Positions 15,539 through 21,826 of a DNA stretch of 39,896 bases are shown one piece after another. The DNA is taken from the IMG/VR virus record IMGVR_UViG_3300033150_000367, positions 1 through 39,896 of that record; one strand, 5' to 3'. The DNA is from a virus. The notes under the pieces are model-generated. The model was given only the letters and a program-made list of their open reading frames with translations. It made no database searches and was not told the origin of the DNA. A program made the position numbers and the translations under genes. How positions within the stretch are numbered: position 1 is the stretch's first letter; every line of letters starts with the position of its first letter.

Positions 15539-16390
15539 ATGAAAAACAATATGAAAATTCAAGCATTCAATCCTACGAAATCAGAAATAATAACCGCAGT
15601 AAAAAAAGTTGAGAATCTAACCATAAAAAACATTGATGACGAGGCTGGATATGCCACTGTGAAGACCGCTAAGAAGACTTTAGCTGGTTATCGGACAAGT
15701 ATAACTAAATTCGGTAAAGAGCAACGACAGGAGGCAATAAAGTGGCAAAAAGAGGTATTGAGGCAAGAGAAAGAACTATTATTTATAATATCGCCGACAG
15801 AAAACAAATTAAAAGGAAAATTAGAAGTATTTGATAAAGCGAAAGAAAGAAAAGAAAGGGAGGTTTTATTGCCAACGAGAAGAAAATTAATTGACGATAT
15901 AGAGGGAGAGCTTAACGACGATGAAATTCTAGCAATGGATGAAAAGGAATTTGCGGAAGTTTACGGAGAAATGAAAATTTTATATGATCAAGAGCAAGAG
16001 CGAAAGAAAGAAGCCAAAGAATTAGAAAAGAAAAGACTGGAAGATTTAGAAAAAGCCAAAAAGCAAGCAAGAGCGGAAGCTAAAATAGAAGCGGAACAAG
16101 AAAAAAAGGAAGCTATCGCAAATGAAAAGCGAAAAGCAAAAGAAGCGAAACAGAAAATCATTGACGAACAAAACAAAAAAGAGCGAGAGAGATTAGAAGC
16201 TGAAGCTGAGGAAAAAAGGCGAGCGGAGGTGGAGGCTCAAGCTGAAAAGAAACGGCAAGAGATTTTAGAAAAAGATAAAAAATTCAGGGAATTTCTAGAA
16301 AATAACGGATATGATAAAAACACTGATATTTTAAAGCCAGACGAAAAGGAAGTAGAATTGTATAGAATTGTTAATACATTTAAGAAGTAA
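15539..16390 (+). CDS. Coiled-coil protein (DUF1351-like) with ERF/YqaJ
   Basis: The 283-residue protein has an N-terminal region with TAKKTLAGYRTSITKFGKEQ and KWQKEVLRQEKELLFIISPT, which resembles DUF1351-type proteins found next to phage recombinases, then a long Lys/Glu/Ala coiled coil (about residues 150-255) and a short terminal domain (FREFLENNGYDKNTDILKPD). It may serve as a recombination accessory; mechanism is not known. Low-complexity coil prevents firmer assignment. Confidence 0.72.
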   Translation: MKNNMKIQAFNPTKSEIITAVKKVENLTIKNIDDEAGYATVKTAKKTLAGYRTSITKFGKEQRQEAIKWQKEVLRQEKELLFIISPTENKLKGKLEVFDKAKERKEREVLLPTRRKLIDDIEGELNDDEILAMDEKEFAEVYGEMKILYDQEQERKKEAKELEKKRLEDLEKAKKQARAEAKIEAEQEKKEAIANEKRKAKEAKQKIIDEQNKKERERLEAEAEEKRRAEVEAQAEKKRQEILEKDKKFREFLENNGYDKNTDILKPDEKEVELYRIVNTFKK

Positions 16391-16391
16391 T

Positions 16392-16631
16392 ATGCAAAAA
16401 TACATAAAAAATTACATAGAAGCTAATGGATTTGTAGAGGGAGATTTTATCCCTTGTGAAATATGTGGAAAAACAGCAGTAGACATTCATCATATTCTAC
16501 CGAAAGGGAGGGGAGGAACAGATGAAGCTGAAAATTTAATCGCTCTTTGCCGTTCTTGTCATCAGCGTTCGCATAAAGAGAAAAATCCATACATAGAAGC
16601 AGATGAATTATTTAGAATAAAAAACACTTGA
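16392..16631 (+). CDS. Small HNH endonuclease
   Basis: ATG 16392 gives 79 residues; an earlier ATG at 16368 lies within the previous gene and lacks support. The protein has C-E-I-C, D-I-H-H-I-L-P-K-G-R-G-G, E-N-L-I-A-L-C and R-S-C-H, the complete HNH zinc-bound active-site layout. HNH proteins of this size near recombination or packaging genes cut DNA in recombination or packaging; which of these is undecided. It is probably the last gene from the 13033 promoter. Confidence 0.85.
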   Translation: MQKYIKNYIEANGFVEGDFIPCEICGKTAVDIHHILPKGRGGTDEAENLIALCRSCHQRSHKEKNPYIEADELFRIKNT

Positions 16632-16656
16632 CACGACAAAGCCCATAGTGTATAAT
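16628..16656 (+). promoter_or_regulatory. Promoter of HNH nuclease gene
   Basis: TTGACA at 16628-16633, 17-bp spacer, TATAAT at 16651-16656, overlapping the end of the preceding HNH gene. The nuclease at 16683 begins 26 bases later. Confidence 0.87.
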
Positions 16657-16682
16657 TGAGTTATAATTCTTAATTTAGTTAT

Positions 16683-17333
16683 ATGCCAATAATAAAGTGT
16701 GATGAGTGTGGTAGTATTTTTTATAAAAGACCAAATAGAATAAAAAGTAGCAAAAACAATTTTTGTTCGCACAAATGTGCTGGAAAGTATACAAGTAAAA
16801 AAAATTCACAAATAAAGGTTTGTCCTTTTTGCAAAAGACAATTTAGAATTAAAAATAGCGAAATTAAAAGGAAAAAAACATTGTTTTGTTCTAGGAATTG
16901 TTGGCTTTCGTATATTAAAGATAATAAAAAAACCTCAATAGGATCAGACGGATATGAGCATTATGATAATAAAAGGAAGCACAGAGTAATTGTGGAAGAA
17001 TTTATAGGAAGAAAACTTACAAAAGACGAAGTAATCCATCATAAAAATGGAATTAGAAGTGATAATAGGATAGAAAACTTAATAATAATGACAAAAAGTG
17101 AACACCATAAATTACATTATAAAGAAATAAAATATAAGCTATCAAGAAGAATTACTAGGGAATATAAATGTGTTGTTTGTGGTAAAAAATACAAAAGTAA
17201 ATCTTATAAATCAAAATACTGTTCACAAAAATGTTATAGAGAAACTAGAAAAGAATATTTTAAAAAGTGGGAGCAAAAAAATAGGGAATGCCATATTTTA
17301 GCACACGAACATAAATTACATAAAAAAGATTAA
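16683..17333 (+). CDS. Free-standing HNH homing-type endonuclease with zinc fingers
   Basis: The 216-residue basic protein starts with C-D-E-C and C-S-H-K-C, then C-P-F-C with C-S-R-N-C, and ends with C-V-V-C with C-S-Q-K-C: three treble-clef-like zinc modules. In the centre, HRVIVEEFIGRKLTKDEVIH is followed by H-K-N-G-I-R-S-D-N-R-I-E-N-L and S-E-H-H-K-L-H, the HNH homing nuclease core. It has its own promoter and no obvious link to its neighbours, as expected of a selfish gene. Confidence 0.87.
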   Translation: MPIIKCDECGSIFYKRPNRIKSSKNNFCSHKCAGKYTSKKNSQIKVCPFCKRQFRIKNSEIKRKKTLFCSRNCWLSYIKDNKKTSIGSDGYEHYDNKRKHRVIVEEFIGRKLTKDEVIHHKNGIRSDNRIENLIIMTKSEHHKLHYKEIKYKLSRRITREYKCVVCGKKYKSKSYKSKYCSQKCYRETRKEYFKKWEQKNRECHILAHEHKLHKKD

Positions 17334-17351
17334 GGAATATAAAGAAATAAT

Positions 17352-17501
17352 ATGAATAAAGAAGAAAAGTTAAAAAAATTTATCAAAGAGAACAAAAATG
17401 TTTGGGCTGTGGGACTGGTTATGACCTTTCATATTTCTGAAGAACAAGCCATAGCATTCATAGATGTAATTGTAAAAGATATATTAGAATCTAATAAATA
17501 A
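17352..17501 (+). CDS. 49-residue hypothetical protein
   Basis: A short frame beginning with MNKEEKLKKFIKENKNVWAV, two helices separated by FHISEEQA, and an ATAATATG start. It is the first of a run of very short genes. No family recognised. Confidence 0.5.
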   Translation: MNKEEKLKKFIKENKNVWAVGLVMTFHISEEQAIAFIDVIVKDILESNK

Positions 17502-17502
17502 A

Positions 17503-17646
17503 ATGAATAAAGAAGAATTTGAAAAAAAACATCCAAACGCTAAATCAGATATGATGATAGAAGAAGCTATCGCTAGTGCAGAATTGGCAGAAAAAAAAGA
17601 AATTAAAAAACCTAACAATAAAATAAAATGGGAATATCACTACTAG
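17503..17646 (+). CDS. 47-residue hypothetical protein
   Basis: The frame starts one base after the previous stop and begins MNKEEF, like its neighbour. It is charged and helical (IEEAIASAELAEKKE) and its end overlaps the next start by 19 bases. Function unknown. Confidence 0.42.
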   Translation: MNKEEFEKKHPNAKSDMMIEEAIASAELAEKKEIKKPNNKIKWEYHY

Positions 17647-17780
17647 AAATAGAGCTACACAAACAATCAAATAGTTGGATACTTCTAGGAAACTTTAATA
17701 GATTCAATTTATTTTTGATTGAATGGAATTACTCAAAAGAAATAGAAATTTTAACAATTATGGGAATAACAATAAAATAA
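17628..17780 (+). CDS. 50-residue hypothetical protein
   Basis: The frame follows the repeated A-rich leader. Sequence is hydrophobic/aromatic with a SLLEIELHKQSNSWILLGNF start and a strand pair at the end; it resembles small phage proteins of unknown role. It overlaps the previous gene by 19 bases. Confidence 0.5.
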   Translation: MGISLLEIELHKQSNSWILLGNFNRFNLFLIEWNYSKEIEILTIMGITIK

Positions 17781-17781
17781 T

Positions 17782-17991
17782 ATAAAAACAATAAAACATT
17801 GGAAGGGTAAAAAAGTCCTATGCCTTAAATGGAAAGAATTTTACGGTTTTATTCCTGATAAAATAGGAATAGTGATAGAAGAAACTAATGATGAGTGTTT
17901 AGTTAAGATTGGGTGGTTTAGGAAAATTTGGACATCTAAATGCATTACTAGAATTAACGAAAGAGTCGGATATTGTAAAAAAATAATCTAA
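17782..17991 (+). CDS. 69-codon gene with apparent ATA start
   Basis: No ATG, GTG or TTG exists at the beginning of this frame. The coding stretch IKTIKHWKGKKVLCLKWKEF continues through GFIPDKIGIVIEETNDECLV to a TAA at 17989-17991 without interruption. The shared leader AACAATAAAATAATAT directly precedes ATA at 17782-17784, in the place where neighbours have ATG. This is either initiation at AUA, a mutated start (recent inactivation) or a base error. Function is unknown. Confidence 0.55.
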   Translation: MKTIKHWKGKKVLCLKWKEFYGFIPDKIGIVIEETNDECLVKIGWFRKIWTSKCITRINERVGYCKKII

Positions 17992-18018
17992 TAATTAAAA
18001 CCTAAACAATAAAATAAA

Positions 18019-18192
18019 ATGGAAAGATACAAAAAAGATTGGGTAAAAACTTGGAACGTTAAGACTATTGTTGGTCAAGCGGTAAGTTTAGGAATGGAGT
18101 TTATGGCAATTGATAATGATGAAAAAGATTTATTATATAACAAGAACCTTTTAATAAAAGAATTAAATCGTAAAATCAATAAAATAATATGA
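18019..18192 (+). CDS. 57-residue hypothetical protein
   Basis: Preceded by the repeated leader, this mainly helical protein starts MERYKKDWVKTWNVKTIVGQ and ends in a basic helix. The TGA overlaps the ATG of the next gene as ATGA. No family recognised. Confidence 0.52.
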   Translation: MERYKKDWVKTWNVKTIVGQAVSLGMEFMAIDNDEKDLLYNKNLLIKELNRKINKII

Positions 18193-18290
18193 AAAAAATT
18201 ATCAAATTTATAGGAAGAATTTTAATCTTAGTTACAACTCCTGTATGGTTTTTCCCTTATATGCTGTGGTGGCTTTTATGGGAAGAATAG
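18189..18290 (+). CDS. 33-residue membrane peptide
   Basis: A short basic start, then one hydrophobic helix rich in Trp and Phe (ILILVTTPVWFFPYMLWWLL) and two acidic residues at the end. It starts in an ATGA overlap, so it is probably translated with the preceding gene. Function unknown. Confidence 0.48.
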   Translation: MKKIIKFIGRILILVTTPVWFFPYMLWWLLWEE

Positions 18291-18336
18291 AACCTTAATA
18301 TTATAAAAAATGATTAAATTCTCACAATAAAATAAA

Positions 18337-18555
18337 ATGAAAAAAGAAATTGTTAAAAAAATAGAAAACATAAAACATCAACTAGGCATAAAAATAAAAA
18401 TGTCAAAACAAGTTGAAAAAGAGCTTTTAATGAGAGTAAAGTTTTATAAATATTCACAAAAAGAAAAAGAAATTTGGCTAGAGGGATATGAATGTGCTGT
18501 AGAATATACCAAAAAACTTTCTTGGTATATTAGATTATTCAATAATTATAAATAA
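18337..18555 (+). CDS. 72-residue hypothetical protein
   Basis: The basic helical protein follows the repeated leader ACAATAAAATAAAATG. MKKEIVKKIENIKHQLGIKI is followed by a helix with KYSQKEKEIWLEGYECAVEY. I recognise no family. Confidence 0.55.
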   Translation: MKKEIVKKIENIKHQLGIKIKMSKQVEKELLMRVKFYKYSQKEKEIWLEGYECAVEYTKKLSWYIRLFNNYK

Positions 18556-18570
18556 ATAAGATAAAATAAT

Positions 18571-18732
18571 ATGAAAATACTTTGGATTACAATGTGGCTT
18601 TTCCTCCTAATAATGTTTTACATTAGTTGTAGTGTATGTTTTATGGCGGAGATGTATATCTTAGCTTGGATATATGTAATATCATTCGGGGCTTTGATGG
18701 TTAAGCTCGGAGAGTATATTTTAAAAGAATAA
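18571..18732 (+). CDS. 53-residue two-span membrane protein
   Basis: Two hydrophobic helices (residues 4-25, ILWITMWLFLLIMFYISCSV; and 28-44, MYILAWIYVISFGALMV) with a short acidic turn. Its stop falls within the left arm of the structured element beginning 18728. Function unknown. Confidence 0.52.
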   Translation: MKILWITMWLFLLIMFYISCSVCFMAEMYILAWIYVISFGALMVKLGEYILKE

Positions 18733-18748
18733 TTATTTAATGCTGGAG

Positions 18749-18879
18749 TGGCGGACAGTGAGCCGTGTTACGGGAGTTGTTGAATATGTTTTGGCATACT
18801 ACATAAACCGTGGTGGGCTGATATTTCCAAAAAAATATCAAACGAAAAGAGTTCCCATAATCAACACTGCAAGTTCCTT
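18749..18879 (+). ncRNA. Predicted structured RNA upstream of nuclease gene
   Basis: This 131-base stretch has no credible gene and is richer in G and C than its surroundings. Its helices include a pseudoknot: loop CCAAAA at 18827-18832 with TTTTGG at 18789-18794. Together with the GAAA hairpin after the gene it would fold as one junction closed by the outer 21-pair helix. By-eye folding only. Confidence 0.55.
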
Positions 18880-18905
18880 GACAATAGAATAGAAAGGTTT
18901 ATAAT
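18878..18905 (+). promoter_or_regulatory. Promoter of the embedded nuclease gene
   Basis: TTGACA at 18878-18883, 16-bp spacer, TATAAT at 18900-18905. The -35 and most of the spacer lie in the inner inverted repeat. The gene starts 27 bases after the -10 element. Confidence 0.83.
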
Positions 18906-18932
18906 TAACCTTGTAATTACTAAATAATAACT

Positions 18933-19340
18933 ATGAGGTCAAATAACAAACAAAAAGGAGATAATAGTGAAATAGCTTTTATGTATCAAATCCATCAACT
19001 TGGATTTATTGTTTCACAACCATTTGGAGAACAAGTGTATGATTTTATTATAGATTATAACGGTAAATTATCTCGTGTTCAAATAAAAAGTTGTTATCAG
19101 GTTGACAAATCAAGCAAAGGAGAAAAATACAAGTTAATGACAGTAAGGGGGGCAAAACAAAGAAATTATAAAAGAAAAGATATTGATTTTTTAATTGGGC
19201 GTATAGTTCCAATGAATTGCTGGTATATTATTCCAATATCAGAAGTTGAAAATAAATATACAATAAGTTTGTTTACTGGAGTAAAAAATTCAATTTCAAA
19301 ATATGAAAAATATCGTGATAATTGGAATTTATTAAAATAG
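18933..19340 (+). CDS. PD-(D/E)XK homing endonuclease, I-Ssp6803I-like
   Basis: The 135-residue protein shows the group I intron-type PD-(D/E)XK layout: E13 in KGDNSEIAF, D37 in QVYDFII, and Q50/K52 in VQIKS. The spacing resembles what I recall of I-Ssp6803I, where Gln replaces the usual acidic residue. The C-terminal half has RKDIDFLIGRIVPMNCWYII, common in that family. It has its own promoter, and the stop is immediately followed by the 3' arm of a 19-bp inverted repeat, so the gene lies exactly within an RNA loop. Confidence 0.82.
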   Translation: MRSNNKQKGDNSEIAFMYQIHQLGFIVSQPFGEQVYDFIIDYNGKLSRVQIKSCYQVDKSSKGEKYKLMTVRGAKQRNYKRKDIDFLIGRIVPMNCWYIIPISEVENKYTISLFTGVKNSISKYEKYRDNWNLLK

Positions 19341-19420
19341 ACCTTTCTATTCTATTGTCGGGAGTAATTGGAAACAATTATCAAACCTTGCCTCCAGCAT
19401 TAAGTAATTATTAAAAAAAT

Positions 19421-19603
19421 ATGAAACAATTAGAAACAAAATGCAAAATACCTATTTATGATACAGAGTTATATTTAGAAGTGCTTTCACACTGGAACGA
19501 TAATGATTTTATAGTTATTAAAATTCAAGGCAAAGAATATACGATATTAGCTGAAGAATTGAGAAAAGCTATTGAAAATTGCACTAATACTAAAATAATT
19601 TAA
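19421..19603 (+). CDS. 60-residue hypothetical protein
   Basis: Starts with AAAAAAATATG after the element and has a strand-rich core (ELYLEVLSHWNDNDFIVIKI) followed by one helix (AEELRKAIENC). It could be a small DNA or RNA binding fold but no family is recognised. Confidence 0.58.
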   Translation: MKQLETKCKIPIYDTELYLEVLSHWNDNDFIVIKIQGKEYTILAEELRKAIENCTNTKII

Positions 19604-19632
19604 GTTAAAGAATAATTATTAAATTTAAAAAT

Positions 19633-19956
19633 ATGAAAACAAAGTATGTCTCAAAAAGAAAATGTCAAAAGTATTCAAACTGCGTTTTATACGCACGCAG
19701 AAAAGCAAAAAAATACGGCGTAAAAGTTCCTTACGGTCTATGGACTTTTTGGAACAAAAAAAGAATAATCAATACTCAAAAAGCTAAAAAAGGTCGAGTA
19801 GCCGTAATGGCAGAGGGCTTTTGGGGGCATCTCGGAATGGTCTATCGAGTTAAGGGAGATAAAATTTACATTGTGGAAGCCAACTATTACAGATGTAAAA
19901 AGACAAAACGCAGAGGGACTAAAAAAGAGTTTAAAATAATTGGTTATAGAAAATAA
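19633..19956 (+). CDS. CHAP-domain cysteine peptidase/amidase
   Basis: The 107-residue protein is little more than a CHAP domain. C17 lies in YSNCVLYARRKAKKYG, and after a glycine/tryptophan stretch H66 in EGFWGHLGMVYRV and N84 in YIVEANYY provide the other catalytic positions. CHAP enzymes cleave peptide or amide bonds in peptidoglycan. There is no signal peptide or cell-wall binding domain. It is located in the early/replication region, far from the probable lysis genes at 10.7-12.9 kb. Confidence 0.77.
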   Translation: MKTKYVSKRKCQKYSNCVLYARRKAKKYGVKVPYGLWTFWNKKRIINTQKAKKGRVAVMAEGFWGHLGMVYRVKGDKIYIVEANYYRCKKTKRRGTKKEFKIIGYRK

Positions 19957-19957
19957 T

Positions 19958-20098
19958 ATGAAAAAATTTAAATTAGTAGATTCATTAAATAAAAAATCAC
20001 GAGTAAGGCACATAATAGCCTGCAATCGTTATATTAAAAAATTATATGAAAAAAATACAAACAGCATTAGTTATAACAAGTTTCAGATCAAAGGTTGA
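19958..20098 (+). CDS. 46-residue hypothetical protein
   Basis: A basic short frame beginning MKKFKLVDSLNKKSRVRHII with an ATAATATG start right after the CHAP gene. Its last third overlaps the next gene by 53 bases, which lowers confidence. Confidence 0.42.
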   Translation: MKKFKLVDSLNKKSRVRHIIACNRYIKKLYEKNTNSISYNKFQIKG

Positions 20099-20387
20099 TG
20101 GAAGCTTAGGAATAACAGCGTCAACGCCAGAATTATCACCAGTGGAAAAAGTCGCTTTTATGGAATTACAAAATCAAAATTTGGAAGCATTATTTACTCC
20201 CACCGAAGAACCGAAAGTGGCGGAAATTAAAGTGGATAAAGATTTAAAAGGGAAATCTCAATCAGCTAGATTAAGAGGTGTATTGTTTGTGAAATGGAAG
20301 CAATCGGGAGAAAAGGAAGAATGGGAAACTTTTTACAAAAAAATGATGGAAAAAATATTAGACCAAATAAAAGATACACTAGAATAA
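20046..20387 (+). CDS. Conserved phage protein of replication region
   Basis: The 113-residue protein contains SLGITASTPELSPVEKVAFM, LQNQNLEALFTPTEEP and SQSARLRGVLFVKWKQSG, a series I recognise as a conserved phage family commonly near replication or recombination genes. No function has been established to my knowledge. An A-rich leader precedes it. Confidence 0.72.
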   Translation: MKKIQTALVITSFRSKVDGSLGITASTPELSPVEKVAFMELQNQNLEALFTPTEEPKVAEIKVDKDLKGKSQSARLRGVLFVKWKQSGEKEEWETFYKKMMEKILDQIKDTLE

Positions 20388-20391
20388 ATTT

Positions 20392-20643
20392 ATGAATGAG
20401 AATATAAGAAAACTAGCGGAAAATCAAAAAAAGATAACAGATAAAATACAAGAGATGGGAGCTAAAATTGAATTATTATTAGCAGATCACGAGAATATTG
20501 TTAAGCGACTAGATCGGCACAAGGAGGAGATAAGTGGCATTTGCACAGCCTTAATCGGTGGAAAAATCGTAAATTCAAAGGCTTTGGAATTTCACAAAAG
20601 TTTCAAGGTGGAGAAAGAGGATGAAGAACTTGACAAAAAGTAA
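20392..20643 (+). CDS. Coiled-coil protein before initiator
   Basis: The 83-residue protein is a continuous charged helix for roughly 50 residues (ENQKKITDKIQEMGAKIELL) with a short hydrophobic segment and an acidic end. The -35 of the initiator promoter lies in its last codons. It may oligomerise; function unknown. Confidence 0.6.
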   Translation: MNENIRKLAENQKKITDKIQEMGAKIELLLADHENIVKRLDRHKEEISGICTALIGGKIVNSKALEFHKSFKVEKEDEELDKK

Positions 20644-20658
20644 ATTAGGGAGCATAAT
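20630..20658 (+). promoter_or_regulatory. Promoter of replication initiator leader
   Basis: TTGACA at 20630-20635, 17-bp spacer, CATAAT at 20653-20658. Transcription should begin near 20665, only a few bases before the antiterminator strand of the leader. Confidence 0.8.
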
Positions 20659-20669
20659 GAAGATAAATA

Positions 20670-20722
20670 ATCTTGTGAATTATATCGGCAAACTACTCAC
20701 AAGATGGTTTGCCGATATTTTT
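20670..20722 (+). promoter_or_regulatory. Terminator/antiterminator leader before the initiator
   Basis: A 12-bp perfect stem (20682-20693 with 20707-20718) followed by TTTTT forms an intrinsic terminator. Its loop contains TCACAAGAT (20697-20705), which is perfectly complementary to ATCTTGTGA at 20670-20678, the start of the transcript. The two pairings cannot readily coexist because the linkers are only three, three and one base. The upstream pair would trap one terminator arm in its loop and permit read-through. What triggers the switch is not visible. Confidence 0.78.
20682..20722 (+). terminator. Intrinsic terminator in initiator leader
   Basis: ATATCGGCAAAC (20682-20693) pairs perfectly with GTTTGCCGATAT (20707-20718); T-run 20718-20722. 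It lies 16 bases before the initiator ATG. Confidence 0.88.
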
Positions 20723-20737
20723 ATAAAAATAAAAAGT

Positions 20738-21478
20738 ATGGAAGAAATAAAAATAAAAGACGGATCAGGAGATAAGGAATTTTTTACAATAATACCAAAT
20801 TATATTCTAAATCATTCTACGCATTGGGATAGAGAAGTATATATTCAAATGAAAAGAATTGCTGGAGAAAATGGGAAGTGCTATATGAGCATTCAAAGAC
20901 TTTCAAAAAAATGCGGAATGGGAAAGGAACGATTAAATAAATCAATTAGATATTTAATAAAACACTGTTGGATAAAATTTATGGGGAAAACTCCAATAAT
21001 GACTAAAGGGGGGGAGCAATTAGCCAATACTTATAAGGTGGAAAATATATGGAAATTAAATACTAAATTTTACAAAGGGGGGTCGCCACAGGGATACCCC
21101 CGAAACAAAGGGGGGTCGCCACAGACTCAAAGGGGGGTCGCCAAAACGCCAAAGGGGGGTCGTGCCACGCCTCCTAAGAAGAACCATTTAAAGAAGATCC
21201 ATATTAAGAAGAGAGAAAAAGAAAAAATTCTCCCACAAAAATCAGAAAAATTTATAAAAAAATTAAGAAAGATATTTCCAGAGGGAACAACATTTAGTAA
21301 AAATCAGATTTCGGAGATTAAAAAATTCATATCTTATTGGACAGAACCAAATAAAAGTAAAACAAAATTGAGGTGGGAGTTAGAAAAGACTTGGGACACG
21401 AAACGCCGACTCGGAAATTGGATGAGAAACTGCGATAAATTTAATAAGCCTAATAAATATAAAGCAAAAATGTTATGA
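20738..21478 (+). CDS. Winged-helix replication initiator / helicase loader organizer
   Basis: I choose ATG 20738 (246 residues); an ATG at 20621 would make translation run through the leader's promoter, antiterminator and terminator. The N-terminal domain (FTIIPNYILNHSTHWDREVY; MSIQRLSKKCGMGKERLNKS; IRYLIKHCWIKFMG) is a winged helix typical of phage replication proteins. A Gly/Pro/Lys linker encoded by four iterons follows, then a C-terminal helical domain (FSKNQISEIKKFISYW) recalling replisome organizers. It should bind the iterons and recruit the host helicase, like lambda O (inferred). Confidence 0.83.
   Translation: MEEIKIKDGSGDKEFFTIIPNYILNHSTHWDREVYIQMKRIAGENGKCYMSIQRLSKKCGMGKERLNKSIRYLIKHCWIKFMGKTPIMTKGGEQLANTYKVENIWKLNTKFYKGGSPQGYPRNKGGSPQTQRGVAKTPKGGRATPPKKNHLKKIHIKKREKEKILPQKSEKFIKKLRKIFPEGTTFSKNQISEIKKFISYWTEPNKSKTKLRWELEKTWDTKRRLGNWMRNCDKFNKPNKYKAKML
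21074..21168 (+). repeat. Four phased G-rich iterons, probable replication origin
   Basis: AAAGGGGGGTCG begins at 21074, 21107, 21129 and 21151; the first three continue GCCA, the fourth has TGCCA. Spacings 33, 22 and 22 are multiples of 11 bp, so sites face one side of the helix. The first two extend to GCCACAG. They lie in the initiator gene, as in lambda O. The A-rich downstream stretch (21175 onward, AAGAAG repeats) may be the unwinding region. Confidence 0.82.
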
Positions 21479-21789
21479 GAAAATTTATAAAATTCGTAAT
21501 GAGCAAAGGAGATCCAATTACACTACCAATTGAATTAGCGGAGAAATTAATTAATGATGAAAATCAATTGCTTAAAATACCAGATAAGGATATGAATTGG
21601 TCGGGGCAGACAATAAACAAAGCTCATATAATTTCAACTGACCACGATACAGACAAGGAAAGGATAGAAGCTGAAAATGATAAAATACTTATACCGAAGA
21701 TTGACGAAACCCGAAATGATAAGAAAACAAAAGAAGCAATAAATAATTTAAAGAAAAATCTTTTTAAGAAAAGAATAATTAATAACTAA
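21475..21789 (+). CDS. Conserved phage protein, unknown function
   Basis: The 104-residue basic protein starts with MRKFIKFVMSKGDPITLPIE and continues LAEKLINDENQLLKI, then WSGQTINKAHIISTDHD. This sequence is recognisable as a phage family next to replication genes, with no known function. ATGA overlap joins it to the initiator, so it is likely in the same unit. Confidence 0.68.
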   Translation: MRKFIKFVMSKGDPITLPIELAEKLINDENQLLKIPDKDMNWSGQTINKAHIISTDHDTDKERIEAENDKILIPKIDETRNDKKTKEAINNLKKNLFKKRIINN

Positions 21790-21826
21790 AAATAAATACA
21801 GACTAATCAAGAACAATTATATAGAT

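Larger units (their letters stand above)
17614..18339 (+). repeat. Repeated translation-leader sequence
   Basis: ACAATAAAATAAAATG ends at the start codons at 17628, 18019 and 18337. The first two copies match further upstream as CCTAACAATAAAATAAAATG against CCTAAACAATAAAATAAAAT. Variants ending AATAATAT occur at 17768-17784 and 18176-18191. The tiny genes therefore share a copied or selected leader. Confidence 0.7.
18728..19412 (+). mobile_element. Structured-RNA element with embedded nuclease gene
   Basis: The outer arms 18728-18748 and 19392-19412 are complementary over 21 positions with one G-U pair. Inside, a 4-bp hairpin (18763-18773), a long helix 18778-18788 with 18856-18866, a hairpin 18819-18840 whose CCAAAA loop matches TTTTGG at 18889-equivalent position 18789-18794 (a pseudoknot), and a 6-bp hairpin with a GAAA tetraloop (19365-19380) are visible. 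A 19-bp inverted pair, 18880-18898 and 19341-19359, encloses the nuclease gene. TAATTATT occurs at both edges (18730 and 19405). I see no recognisable group I core. Mobility is inferred from architecture and the nuclease family. Confidence 0.6.

Noticed and set aside
18728-19412. Ordinary group I intron
   Set aside because: The nuclease family suggests it, but I cannot find the P/Q/R/S core, P3-P7 pairings or a terminal G with coding exons on both sides. The 21-pair closing helix is also atypical. Covariance search is needed before using this label.
20621-20737. Upstream start giving a 285-residue initiator
   Set aside because: This start would place the promoter, antiterminator and terminator in the coding sequence. 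The extra 39 residues do not fit the winged-helix start, while ATG 20738 follows the leader properly.
21074-21168. CRISPR-like repeats
   Set aside because: The repeats are only about 12-16 bases, spacers are 7-20 bases and the region is coding. Iterons are the better explanation.
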